The position numbers and the translations under genes were made by a program. Below the pieces are notes generated by a model. The model ran no database searches. It was not told the DNA's origin and was given only the letters and a program-made list of their open reading frames with translations. Positions 42,412-51,437 of a stretch of DNA of 64,000 nt are shown here, in pieces (position 1 is the stretch's first letter; each line of letters begins with the position of its first letter). The stretch is from the NCBI GenBank assembly GCA_021795235.1, contig JAJYPP010000002.1, positions 1 to 64,000 on the forward strand, written 5' to 3'. Source of the stretch: a bacterium (GTDB lineage: Bacteria; Chloroflexota; Dormibacteria; Aeolococcales; Bog-877).

Positions 42412-44148
42412 CTAGCTAGTCGAGTCTACAACAGCAGCCAACTTCGGCTCCGGCCTCCCCAGCAGGAACCCCTGCAACTCGTCGCAGCCGTGCTGGGCCA
42501 GGAACTCCCGCTGGGCCTCCGTCTCCACCCCCTCGGCAACCACCGTGAGCCCGAGGCCGTGGGCCAGGCCAATGGTGGCCACCACGATCGTCTCGTCGTC
42601 AGGACGAACACCGATTCCACTGACGAAGGACTGGTCGACCTTGAGGACCTGGAAGGGGAAGCGCCTCAAGGCGGTGAGGGACGAGTTCCCCGTTCCGAAG
42701 TCGTCGATCGCCAGGACCACACCGAGGGAGTGCAGCTCCTCCAACACTCTTGCCGCCGCCTCTGGGTCCGTGCTCAGGACGCTCTCCGTGACCTCGAGGT
42801 GGAGATGGTCAGGGGAGAGGCCGCAGTTGGCGGCGGCCTCCGCCACGTGTGGGACCAGCCCCGGGTCCAGTAGCTGCGCGACCGAGAGGTTGACAGAGAC
42901 ATTCAGGTCGGCCGCGGCGGGATCGGCGGCCACCCATCCGGCCAGGGCCCGGCACGCTTCGTCGAGAACCCAGGAGCCGATCTTTGAGATGCTCCCGGTC
43001 TCCTCAGCCAGGGGGATGAACTCCGCTGGCGGCACCAGCCCTCGCTCGGGGTGCTCCCAGCGAACCAACGCCTCGGCGCCTGCGACCCGTCCAGATGCGG
43101 CGGAGACGATGGGTTGGAAGTGGAGCCTCAACTCCCCTCTCTCGGCCGCGCCGGCGAGCCGCTCCCCCAGCTCGACCCGCTCCACGAAGGCCCGGTCGTC
43201 CTCGGCCTCGAGGAGGTAGAGACGGTGGTGGGGTTGGAGCTTGGCCTCGTGCAGGGCAACCGCGGCACGGCGCAGCGTCTCCTCTGGAGCGTCGCGGTCC
43301 GAGCAGATGGCGGCACCTGCGCTCACAGCCACATCCATGTCATGGCCACCGATCCGGTAGTGCGAACCCAACTGGTCCAGCACCCTGGTGACAGCGGCCT
43401 CGACTTTGTCGACCGGGATCTTGGGCATCGCCACGACGAAGGTCTCCCCGTCGAGCCTCGCTACCACATCGCTGGGCCGCACGGCGCGCGTGAGCCGCTT
43501 GGCGAAGGTGCGCAGGACCTCGTCCCCGACAGCCAGGCCTTGGGAGTCGTTCACCTCGTTGAGCCGGCCGAGATTGAGAAGGGCGATAGCCCCGTGGGCA
43601 CTGTCCCGATCCGTCGCAAACGTACCCATCCTCTCCGTGAGGCCCCGCCTGTTGAGGAGCCCCGTGAGCTGGTCGTGTTGGGCCTGCCAGGCCAGCTCCG
43701 CCTCTATACCCTTGCTCTTGGTGATGTCCCGCAGGATCCCCAAGAGGGCGATAGCCCGGCCGCGGCGATCTTGCAGCGGGACGGTGGAGATGGAGACGTC
43801 GATCAGGCGGCCGTCCCGCCGGCGCCGTTTGGTCTCAAGTTCCAGGATGGACTCTCCGCCCAGGGTGCGGGCCACGATCTCCCTGTGCTCAGCCTCGAAG
43901 TCGGCCGCGATGGTCGGCAGCCGATGACCGACCACTTCACGGGCCTTCCAGCCGAACACTCGCTCGGCGGCGGGATTCCACAAGACTCCAACGCCGTCCG
44001 CGTCCACCACGGCCAGCGCCACGGGGGACTGCGCCACCACGGCCCTCAGGAGCCGGTGCTCCGAGAGATCGGGGTCGCGGACCGCGGGTCGGATCAAGCC
44101 CTCCCGATGGCCGTTGCCATCGGGCATGGCCTTGGCACGAGCGACCAT
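42412..44148 (-). CDS. PAS-GGDEF-EAL protein, probably a c-di-GMP phosphodiesterase
   Basis: 578 residues. PAS at about residues 35-150, GGDEF at 160-320 with the signature degraded to LDGETF, EAL at 330-570 with intact EALVRW, DDFGTGNSSL, AEGVET and QGFLLGRP. The cyclase is therefore likely inactive or a GTP sensor and the EAL active. No membrane helix, so cytoplasmic. It sits between the restriction genes and the relaxase. c-di-GMP often governs Tad and type IV pili, so it may tie the element's surface machinery to host signalling. Confidence 0.92.
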   Translation of the reverse strand: MVARAKAMPDGNGHREGLIRPAVRDPDLSEHRLLRAVVAQSPVALAVVDADGVGVLWNPAAERVFGWKAREVVGHRLPTIAADFEAEHREIVARTLGGESILELETKRRRRDGRLIDVSISTVPLQDRRGRAIALLGILRDITKSKGIEAELAWQAQHDQLTGLLNRRGLTERMGTFATDRDSAHGAIALLNLGRLNEVNDSQGLAVGDEVLRTFAKRLTRAVRPSDVVARLDGETFVVAMPKIPVDKVEAAVTRVLDQLGSHYRIGGHDMDVAVSAGAAICSDRDAPEETLRRAAVALHEAKLQPHHRLYLLEAEDDRAFVERVELGERLAGAAERGELRLHFQPIVSAASGRVAGAEALVRWEHPERGLVPPAEFIPLAEETGSISKIGSWVLDEACRALAGWVAADPAAADLNVSVNLSVAQLLDPGLVPHVAEAAANCGLSPDHLHLEVTESVLSTDPEAAARVLEELHSLGVVLAIDDFGTGNSSLTALRRFPFQVLKVDQSFVSGIGVRPDDETIVVATIGLAHGLGLTVVAEGVETEAQREFLAQHGCDELQGFLLGRPEPKLAAVVDSTS

Positions 44149-44241
44149 GGGTTCGAGACTACCCGCCCCGCCCCGGCGTCTGACGCCAGGCGATCAGGTT
44201 GTCACAGCGCCGTCACACGTGGTTGACCAAGGCGGCCAACG

Positions 44242-47200
44242 TCAGAGCTGCTGCTCTTGGCCCGGCTGCTGCTGCCTCGCCTCCTCCTCTTCATGCTTCC
44301 GGCCCCGGCGCCGCTGCTGGGCCTTCGCCTGGTCATTGTCGATGGTCCGACTCGCAACTCGAGCAACGGCCGCTGGGTCCGGTGTCGGCATGGGCGAGCC
44401 CTGCACTTGAGGAAGCTGTTCGGACGGGTGCACGACTTCAAGAGCAGACTCCTTGACCGGCACCTGGGGAGGCGCGACCGTGGCAGATGGGTCGAGGGGA
44501 ATGCCAGCCCTGGTCAAAGTGGCCTCCTGCCCGGCCACGATGGCTCGGGTCACCAATTGGAGGTCTCCCCGGTCAATGGCGTTGGTGATCTCAATCGCGG
44601 CCCGTAGCCGCGTAGCCCTTGGAGACTCCTGCGCGACGTACCGCTGGCGGGGCAAGTCCCGCAGAGGTCGTGCCGCCTCTGCCTCGCGCTCAACGGCCAT
44701 CGCCGCCAGCTGTGGCTGCAATTCGGGGATCGTGGTCGGCTCGGGCTCAGTCGCAAGCGGCTTGCTACGATCGCGGCGCAGACCAGCTTCGAGTAGGAGC
44801 TTTTGGTCATGTGCACTCGGGGTGTTTTCCTCTGGGAGGTGATGTTCCACATCCGCAGGCCTCTCCCCCGCGAAGCAGAGGATGTTCTCCTCCGAAGCCC
44901 GAGTCAGCGCGGTGTAGGCCCATTGGCGAGAGAGTGAGTTGGCATCGGCGAGCGTCCAAGCACGGCGCACGGAGTCACCCTGGCGACTGTGCACGGTCAT
45001 GGCGAACCCGTAATCGAGATAGTTCTCCGCATAGTACCGTGACAAGTACAAGAGTTCGCCGTCTGGCCTCCGCACTTGGACCACGCTCTGGCCGATCTTG
45101 TTCCGATTCAGGCGAAGCGGTAGCGACTGCAGGACAGGATTGTCTTCCGCCTCAACGTGAATCTTGGTCACGACCAACAGTTCACCAGTGGATACGCCAA
45201 GCTTTGGGTTGTTCCGCCGCGGCTGGAGGATGTCTCCTACCGCGAGCTTGAGCCCGCCGACTTCGATTTCGTCGCTTTGGATGGCTCCGCTTGCCACCAG
45301 CGCGGCCCGGATGGCAGTGTTGAGCGCCTTCCGGTCCTTGTGGGTCGCCGCCTGGGCTGCCACGGATTCGCCGCGGGCATGGGCCTCCACGTACTGATCC
45401 TTGATCCATTCGATCAGGTGAACCTTGGCCTCGCGGAGGCTGCCCGTCGCATAGACGACCCGTCCAGCACTAGTTGCCCAGTCGAGATAGGCCTTGGTAT
45501 CCCCCTCGTGGAGAGCATCAAGCGCGAGAGCTTCATCGTCATCCTTGAAGCGCTGGTTTTGCGTCAGGGTATAAGTGGGGACCAGGCGCGCCAACTCCTT
45601 GAGGGGCGCCGCCGGGCCGATGGGGTCGAGCTGAGCAAGATCGCCCACCAGGACCAGCTTGCCCTTCACGGCTTCGACGTGGCGGGCAAGAGCGTCGAGG
45701 TCCCTGGCATTGACCACCGAGGCTTCGTCGCACATCACTACGCATCCCTTCGGCAGGGGGGTGCCGCCGTGCTCGGCGGTCCCCTCCACGCGCTGCCTAA
45801 GCGCGGCGATAGTCAGCCACGCGCTTTCAGGAATGCCCAGGTCGGCGCCCAACGCCCTCGCCCTCCGCTTGACTGCGGCAGTCGCGATCACTGGGATTCG
45901 GCTATCTCTGAAAGCCTCTGCGGCCGCCTTGAGGGCGAAGCTCTTCCCTTTGCCCGCACCTCCAAAGACACACACGACGCCGGCGCCATCTTTGGTGATC
46001 CCCTCCACCATCAAGCTCTGCTCGGTGGGGTCTTTGGAGGTGCCGTCTTTGGTCTTGAAGAGACCGGGGTTGGATGCGAGCGCCTTGGTGACGGCCTCCG
46101 GCCGAGCAAGCGCTACGGCGGCGTCCAGCCGGCGGGTGGCGTTGTCCCGGATCCTCCGTTCCAGAGCGATGATCTCCTTGGTCGTGTACCGCTCGGCATG
46201 CTCGCCGCGCCATGCCCCTCGAGCGGCCACCACCCGCCCATCCTTCCGCCTGATCACGTCCTTGGCGGTGACCTCTCCGGTATCCCCTAGCCCCACGATC
46301 TCATCGGTCAGCTCGCCGCCCAAGAGGGCGCGGGCCAGCTCAACGCTGCGGTCCACGGGGACGCCCTGGGGGAAGTGGCCGGCAACCGCCTTGAGTGCGT
46401 CGGTGAACTCAAACACGTTCACGTTCTCTGTCAAAGCCCGGGCGAATCTCCGCGCCAGCGCAGGGTTGATCGCGGCGATCTCGGCCGCGCCCCGGTTCAG
46501 GACCTTTTGGATCTGCTCCTGACCCAGCCCGATTTCGGCAGCGATCTGGAGCCAGATCGCCCGAAGCTCAGCAGTGCTCTTCGGGCTCTCCTTGCCACTC
46601 CTTGTCCGATGGCTCGCTAGGTCGCGGGCCTCCGCCGAGGCCTCATCCAGAGGATCAAGCCCTCGGGCGATTCGGTCGGCATTGACCTCGGCCAGTGCAT
46701 CCCTGACCCCGCCTTCGACTTCGGCCGAACGCTGTGAGAAGGCTTCAATCACCTTACGGTCGTCCAGCCCCTTGATCTCGGATAGCCCGTTGACCGGCTG
46801 GGTCATCTGAAGTCCTAGACCCGCGAGGTTGGCCCGGTGCTGCGCCTCATAGAGGTATCCCGCCGTCTGTAGGAGCCGGTAAATCTCAGTGGCATCAAGG
46901 GCATTCCACTGCCCATCGGACAGGCTCCTCATCAGGTTAGCCACCACCACATGGGTGTGCATGTGAGGGTCCTCAGCACCATCCACTGGTCGGGTGGCGC
47001 GGTGGAAAAAGGCGGCGGCAACGAGCCCCGCAGTCCTCTCGTAGCGGATCGTGTCGGGATTAGGGTCGTCGAGACCGCCGCTGGCGTGACCCCTGCGCAC
47101 GAAGGAAACCTGCTCCTCCAGCCAGGCCAAGGCGGCATCCACGGCATCCTTGTGAGCGGTCTCCAGCTGGTCTGCGAAGGCTCGGTCGTCCGTCAGCGCC

Positions 47201-47925
47201 CACAGGATGGACACCGATTTCGGGCAGGTGAAGAGCAGGTCGTAGCCCGAGACTCGCGCCCCACCAGGCTGCCCCTTGGTTAGTTGGGCGCCAGTGTCCG
47301 GGTCCCTGCCCGCCATCAGGGCCTCGTACCGCTCCCGATTTTCGGTAAGGCTCACCCGTCCGGTGAGCCCCAGGTCCTCAACCGCGCCACGGCCGATCCA
47401 ACGGCCTGGGGCCTCGCCGTGCTCGGAGTAGTAGCCGAGGATCCGGCCATCCACCTCCTGAATGGCGACGCTGGATGCCATGATCACCCGTCCGTCAGGG
47501 CCAACGAAACCCGCCCCAACTTCGGCGGCGGTGACGGTGTGAACATCGTCCTTGGCAACCTCTCGCCCGTCTGCCAGGCGGTAGCCGACGGTCCGGCGCC
47601 GGGTGACCTTGCAGCGGTGGACGTCCTTGGCAGAGACCTCCTTACCACCCACTTGATAGCCAGTGATCCGACCCTCGGAGCGGATGGCGATTGCCCGGTC
47701 CAGCGCCACCTCGATCCCGTCGGCAAGCCTCAGACCAGCGACCGAGACCTCTCTGCGGATCCGCTTGACGTCATCTATCGGAACGGTTGTTCCGTCTGCT
47801 AGACGGTAGGCCACGAGGATGTTCGGGTCCAGGGATCGGGTGACACCCAACTCCTTGGCGGTGGCCACATCGGCCACCGCCCTGAGGTAGTAGCCGGGAT
47901 CTTTGATCTTTGCGATTCCTAACAT
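44242..47925 (-). CDS. MobF relaxase-helicase (TraA/TrwC-like) with repeat insertion
   Basis: 1227 residues from ATG 47925. The N-terminal TrwC domain has Tyr pairs at residues 12-13 (GYYLRAV) and 165-166 (GYYSEHG), and the metal-binding EDPHMHTHVVVAN near residue 324. The C-terminal RecD2-like helicase has Walker A GGAGKGKSFAL near 655 and CDEAS. Between the Tyr pairs, residues 37-162 are five tandem units of about 25 residues with pattern GYRLADGREVAKDDV, absent from typical members. The C-terminus is Gln/Glu-rich and ends QEQQL. It nicks oriT and unwinds the strand for transfer. Confidence 0.93.
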   Translation of the reverse strand: MLGIAKIKDPGYYLRAVADVATAKELGVTRSLDPNILVAYRLADGTTVPIDDVKRIRREVSVAGLRLADGIEVALDRAIAIRSEGRITGYQVGGKEVSAKDVHRCKVTRRRTVGYRLADGREVAKDDVHTVTAAEVGAGFVGPDGRVIMASSVAIQEVDGRILGYYSEHGEAPGRWIGRGAVEDLGLTGRVSLTENRERYEALMAGRDPDTGAQLTKGQPGGARVSGYDLLFTCPKSVSILWALTDDRAFADQLETAHKDAVDAALAWLEEQVSFVRRGHASGGLDDPNPDTIRYERTAGLVAAAFFHRATRPVDGAEDPHMHTHVVVANLMRSLSDGQWNALDATEIYRLLQTAGYLYEAQHRANLAGLGLQMTQPVNGLSEIKGLDDRKVIEAFSQRSAEVEGGVRDALAEVNADRIARGLDPLDEASAEARDLASHRTRSGKESPKSTAELRAIWLQIAAEIGLGQEQIQKVLNRGAAEIAAINPALARRFARALTENVNVFEFTDALKAVAGHFPQGVPVDRSVELARALLGGELTDEIVGLGDTGEVTAKDVIRRKDGRVVAARGAWRGEHAERYTTKEIIALERRIRDNATRRLDAAVALARPEAVTKALASNPGLFKTKDGTSKDPTEQSLMVEGITKDGAGVVCVFGGAGKGKSFALKAAAEAFRDSRIPVIATAAVKRRARALGADLGIPESAWLTIAALRQRVEGTAEHGGTPLPKGCVVMCDEASVVNARDLDALARHVEAVKGKLVLVGDLAQLDPIGPAAPLKELARLVPTYTLTQNQRFKDDDEALALDALHEGDTKAYLDWATSAGRVVYATGSLREAKVHLIEWIKDQYVEAHARGESVAAQAATHKDRKALNTAIRAALVASGAIQSDEIEVGGLKLAVGDILQPRRNNPKLGVSTGELLVVTKIHVEAEDNPVLQSLPLRLNRNKIGQSVVQVRRPDGELLYLSRYYAENYLDYGFAMTVHSRQGDSVRRAWTLADANSLSRQWAYTALTRASEENILCFAGERPADVEHHLPEENTPSAHDQKLLLEAGLRRDRSKPLATEPEPTTIPELQPQLAAMAVEREAEAARPLRDLPRQRYVAQESPRATRLRAAIEITNAIDRGDLQLVTRAIVAGQEATLTRAGIPLDPSATVAPPQVPVKESALEVVHPSEQLPQVQGSPMPTPDPAAVARVASRTIDNDQAKAQQRRRGRKHEEEEARQQQPGQEQQL

Positions 47926-48358
47926 TTGCCAACCCTCGGGTGAGTTGCGAGGCCCTCCCGTCAAGGGCCGACCGCGGCCATCGTACCACGTGGGCATCTT
48001 GATGCAAGTGTGCCAGGGATGCTCGGCAGCCATGTGCGAAGGTCACGCAAGCCAAGACAGTGGAGACAAGCGAGGCATGCGGGACGGCGAGCTGGCCAGC
48101 GGCAGACGGAGCAAAGGCCCGTGCTGAGGAGCGAGCGGGCATGGGGGAGACGGAGGGCGGCGGAGGTGGAGCGCGGCGGATTGGGAGTAGCCAGAGTGGG
48201 GCCCAAGCCTGGGTGGTCAGGCGCTCGCTTCCGCGCTATCGGCCGCCTCCAAGGCCGCTGTCCGTAGGACCACTGGCAGCGCGGGCAGGGTCCCCCGGGC
48301 CGTCCGGTACAGCCCTGCTCTCTTGAAGACCGCCCCGTCCGGCCCGCCGGCGAGACCC
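47926..48358. other. 433-bp intergenic region upstream of the relaxase, candidate oriT area
   Basis: No gene is supportable here. An imperfect hairpin at 48117-48140 (GGCCCGTGCT / AGCGAGCGGGC) and purine-rich runs are visible. MobF relaxases usually act on an oriT close to their gene, so this is a reasonable place, but no known nic sequence is recognised. Confidence 0.3.
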
Positions 48359-49630
48359 CTACCTGAGGCTGGCCGCCACACCCATTCGCCCGGCCGGAAT
48401 CTCCCTGGCGAACCCCGCCGCTCTGCGTCCCCTGGGCCTCGGCCCGAGCCGCTCAGCCACGAACTCTGGGGTGATCCACACCTGCCGCCTGGGAGCGCCC
48501 TGGGCGATTGCCCGCTGGATGACCGCCTCCATCCTGGTCTCCACCGACCGTAGCCCGGCCTCGTCCGGCCCCGCATAATCGGTGACCAGAACCTCCATAC
48601 CGTCCGGCGGGAGCGGGACCGACCCGGCAGTCACTCCATAGGCCGCGAGCAGCCGGGGCCAGACGTGAGAGACGGCCACCTCCACTCGCTGCGCCGCCGA
48701 CAGGCCCGGCACCTCCACCACCTCGCAGCGGTCGAGGAGCGGGGCGGGGATGGGGTCGAGGTCATTGGCCGTCGCCACGAAGCTCATCGCCGTGGTGGGG
48801 TAGGGGACACCCAGATACCGGTCTGACCAGCTGGTGGACCCGAGCAGCTCCAGTAGCCACGCCGTAGGAGAGGCGCCCCGCCCGTGACCGACGGTGACCT
48901 TGTCGACCTCGTCGAGCACAATCAGGAGGCGGGACGTCCCAGCCCGGCGCACGGCCCGAATGATCGCCCCGGGCTCCGAGCCCGCCCACACCCGATCCGC
49001 ACCCGCCAGATAGCACTCGTCCACGGCGGCCACCGGCACGTTGATCACCTCACATGGCATGCCGAGCGCTGTGGCCATCGCGCTGGCCAGGGTGGTCTTA
49101 CCGGTGCCTGGCGGGCCCACCAGGAGCAAGGGTCGCATCCGGTGGTCGCCGCGGCGCCGCTCGATGTGGGACATCGAGGCCACCCGGTCAGTGAGGATCC
49201 TCTTCACTCCATCGTGGCCGCCATGGGTCTGGTCGAGCACGCGACGGGCTGCGGCCGTGGTCGCCGGCGTCCCCTTCTCTTGTGTCGGGCCCCACGGCAA
49301 GGCCGCGATCACCCGAAGCCAGGCCTCTTGGCGGCGGACGGTGTACTCGTCATCGGTCGCCTCGACCGCCTCCGCTACAGCCTCCACCTCCGCTTGAACC
49401 GCATCCGAGGCTGTCTCAACCGCCTCGCGAGCCGCATCGGCCAGAGCCACCGTCCTCTGCGGTTGGGACGGTCGCTGCCCGGTGGCAGTGGATGCTGCCT
49501 GGAGCGCCACCACTTGGGCCCGCCTCTCCTCGGCAACGCGTCGGGCGAAAGGACAATCGCCTGGGGCGAGGGTAGGGTGAAGCACCCCACAGCCAGAGCA
49601 TGGGAGGTCCGAGAGTCGGCGAACGGCCAT
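48359..49630 (-). CDS. Lon-like AAA+ ATPase without protease domain, with N-terminal zinc motif
   Basis: 423 residues from ATG 49630, with AGGAGGTGG upstream. An N-terminal CSGCGVLHPTLAPGDC resembles a zinc site. Residues about 165-340 are the Lon AAA+ module: GPPGTGKTTL, ADRVWAGSEPGAIIRAVRRA, VLDEVDKV, then the Lon-type SWSDRYLGVPYPTTAMSFVA and LDRCEVVEVPG. The Ser-Lys protease domain that should follow is absent; the chain ends about 100 residues after the small domain. It may be an unfoldase or assembly ATPase for the transfer machinery. Confidence 0.82.
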   Translation of the reverse strand: MAVRRLSDLPCSGCGVLHPTLAPGDCPFARRVAEERRAQVVALQAASTATGQRPSQPQRTVALADAAREAVETASDAVQAEVEAVAEAVEATDDEYTVRRQEAWLRVIAALPWGPTQEKGTPATTAAARRVLDQTHGGHDGVKRILTDRVASMSHIERRRGDHRMRPLLLVGPPGTGKTTLASAMATALGMPCEVINVPVAAVDECYLAGADRVWAGSEPGAIIRAVRRAGTSRLLIVLDEVDKVTVGHGRGASPTAWLLELLGSTSWSDRYLGVPYPTTAMSFVATANDLDPIPAPLLDRCEVVEVPGLSAAQRVEVAVSHVWPRLLAAYGVTAGSVPLPPDGMEVLVTDYAGPDEAGLRSVETRMEAVIQRAIAQGAPRRQVWITPEFVAERLGPRPRGRRAAGFAREIPAGRMGVAASLR

Positions 49631-49907
49631 ACCACCACCTCCTGCCAGCCACCAGGGTGCTCGCCCAAGGCGCGCACACACCCCTGGGAACTGTGGAGGT
49701 GTGGCGCGGGCGAGGGGCCAGCGACCTCTTGAAGTCTAGCCCCGGCCGGCGGCCTGGGAACTACCTTGAGAACTCCGTGCCACTTGCTTGGGGACCGATG
49801 GCTGACCGACTCCCTCCGGCGGACGGCAAGAGAGACTTGAGGTCTCCGTTTCCTTGATGGGAGCCGGGCCAGACGCCGTGATCACGCCGACGAGGCGAAA
49901 AGCAATG

Positions 49908-49930
49908 TGCAAATTCTGCATATTGCTTCT
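49908..49930. repeat. Near-palindromic repeat, copy 1, beyond the Phd-like gene
   Basis: TGCAAATTCTGCATATTGCT matches the copy at 50248 apart from two positions. It lies 45 bp past the Phd-like stop. The two copies bracket that gene. Confidence 0.6.
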
Positions 49931-49974
49931 CAGACGCCGCTGCCCGGGCGCGGACGATCCCCCATGGGGCACAA

Positions 49975-50205
49975 CTACCGAGGAATGCTTGGCAGTTCCG
50001 CCGCCGCCCGGAAGTCGGCGATCCATGCTGCTGCGGCCTCCAGATCGTCCACCATCGTCCGATACCTCTCGTAGGGCACCAAGACCGCCTCGGCGTGGCG
50101 CCGCAGGCCCAGCACCACGGGTTCAGCAGCCGGGCCCGCCTCCCGGAAGCGGGCCAGAAGGGCGGGGAGCCGACGCCTTGCCTCCGTGATCGAGAGAACC
50201 TGCAC
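49975..50205 (-). CDS. Phd/YefM-like antitoxin, apparently without partner
   Basis: 76 residues from GTG 50205, reading QVLSITEARRRLPALLARFR, then a strand pair and VLVPYERYRTMVDDLE, the Phd/YefM pattern. No toxin follows: downstream sequence to 49682 contains no plausible Doc, YoeB or PIN gene. It lies between two copies of a near-palindromic repeat, one of them 41 bp upstream in the operator position. Confidence 0.65.
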   Translation of the reverse strand: MQVLSITEARRRLPALLARFREAGPAAEPVVLGLRRHAEAVLVPYERYRTMVDDLEAAAAWIADFRAAAELPSIPR

Positions 50206-50246
50206 AGGGAGGGCCGGGGAGGATCGACCGTCGGGGGGGTACATCT

Positions 50247-50270
50247 ATGCAGATTCTGCATATTACTTCT
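50247..50270. promoter_or_regulatory. 15-bp palindrome upstream of the Phd-like gene, copy 2
   Basis: ATGCAGA-T-TCTGCAT at 50247-50261 is a perfect 7+1+7 dyad, followed by ATTACTTCT as in copy 1 at 49908. The position 42 bp before the GTG fits an autoregulatory operator. Confidence 0.55.
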
Positions 50271-50480
50271 GGCCGCCAGGTCCCCCATGCGCGCGGGGCT
50301 CACGCAGCGCGGCACTATACCAATCGGCACTGTGCTAAGTGGCCTCCCCATGCACGGAGCTTGCGGAACATGGATAGTCCGCACTGCGGGAATGGTATGG
50401 CGGCGTCCCCCTCCGCGCGGAGCTTGCTGGTCCGCTGCCCCTCTAATGGCAGGGAGAACCGGCCGCGCCGGGCCCCACCT

Positions 50481-51110
50481 TCAGCGTCCTCTCTCCGCTG
50501 CCCTCTGGGTCCCCCACTTCCTCGCTCCGCCGTTGGCCTCGATCAGCTGGTCGAGCACCTGCTTCAGCAGCACGGGCCGGTAGTCGATCCTCTCAACCGA
50601 GGCGTTGAAGTGGCGGGGACTCGGCGGCGGGTTCTGGTGGATGTGGCCGTGGACGTTCAGCTCACCCTCGGCCAGGTCCTCAAGGGGTTGGTGGGTGAAG
50701 CGGACCGTCCAGCCCTGGTACTCGAAGGTGAAGGGCTCCACCATCAGCCAGCCGATGGCCGCAAGGGAGGCGAGCTTGTCGGAGCCGTCGTGATTGCCGG
50801 GCAAGAGAAAGACATGGCCGGGCAGGGTGGGGAAGCGGTCGGGCACGTCGGCCGCCTCTATGTCCCCCATGAACACGTCGCCCAAGTGAAGCACGGGGTC
50901 GTCCAGCCCGACCGTCTCCCACCATCGCTGGACCATGAGGGCGTCCACGTGGGCCGGCCGGACACCGGGTGCCAGGACCTCGCGCAGTCGGCGATGGCCC
51001 CAGTGAGTGTCCGAGATCAGCCAGAGCCGGTCCAGCTGGTCGAGGAAGCGGCTGGGCCGAACCCAAGGCAACTCGGCTCGAGATCGGATCGCTGTGCTCA
51101 TCGTGGACAT
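50481..51110 (-). CDS. Calcineurin-like metallophosphoesterase
   Basis: 209 residues. Motifs in order: LWLISDTHWGH, VLHLGDVF, LLPGNHDG, and NVHGHIH. All metal ligands are present. The size and Asp-Thr-His-W-G-H opening match small phage and plasmid phosphoesterases that act on phosphodiesters in nucleic acids or nucleotides. Substrate unknown. The stop is followed by about 235 bp with no gene before the Phd operator. Confidence 0.85.
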   Translation of the reverse strand: MSTMSTAIRSRAELPWVRPSRFLDQLDRLWLISDTHWGHRRLREVLAPGVRPAHVDALMVQRWWETVGLDDPVLHLGDVFMGDIEAADVPDRFPTLPGHVFLLPGNHDGSDKLASLAAIGWLMVEPFTFEYQGWTVRFTHQPLEDLAEGELNVHGHIHQNPPPSPRHFNASVERIDYRPVLLKQVLDQLIEANGGARKWGTQRAAERGR

Positions 51111-51123
51111 GATCCCTGCTTCC

Positions 51124-51409
51124 TACCATCAATGCCCAACCCCGAAGACCTGCCTCAGCCAGATCCATACGCCCAATGCCCATCCCTGATCTCGGTAGGT
51201 GACCGATCAGAGCGGTGCCATACGTCCAGTGCCCATCCCGGCACTTCCGGAGCGGGTTGGACAGACCGATCGGAAAGGTGGGGTTGGGCATTGATGGTAT
51301 GGAGCCGAGTTCGCGCGGCTCTTGCCGGGCGGGCGGGGTGGGCATCAAGTGTCGGTTTCGGTCGGGTATGGGTCCTCGTCCACATCAGGTGGTGGGCATT
51401 GGTGGTATG
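51124..51409. repeat. Cluster of dispersed 22-bp repeats in both orientations
   Basis: Units with core CATACGYCSARTGCCCATC start at 51165 and 51218 (same orientation). Related units TACCATCAATGCCCAAC at 51124 and its inverse at 51280-51302, and a further inverse at 51391-51409, share ATGCCCA. A sixth copy lies at 52292. The stretch 51111-51437 has no gene. They look like a REP- or MITE-type intergenic family or protein-binding sites. Confidence 0.6.
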
Positions 51410-51437
51410 AAGTCGGGGCCGCTGCCGACCGGAACGC

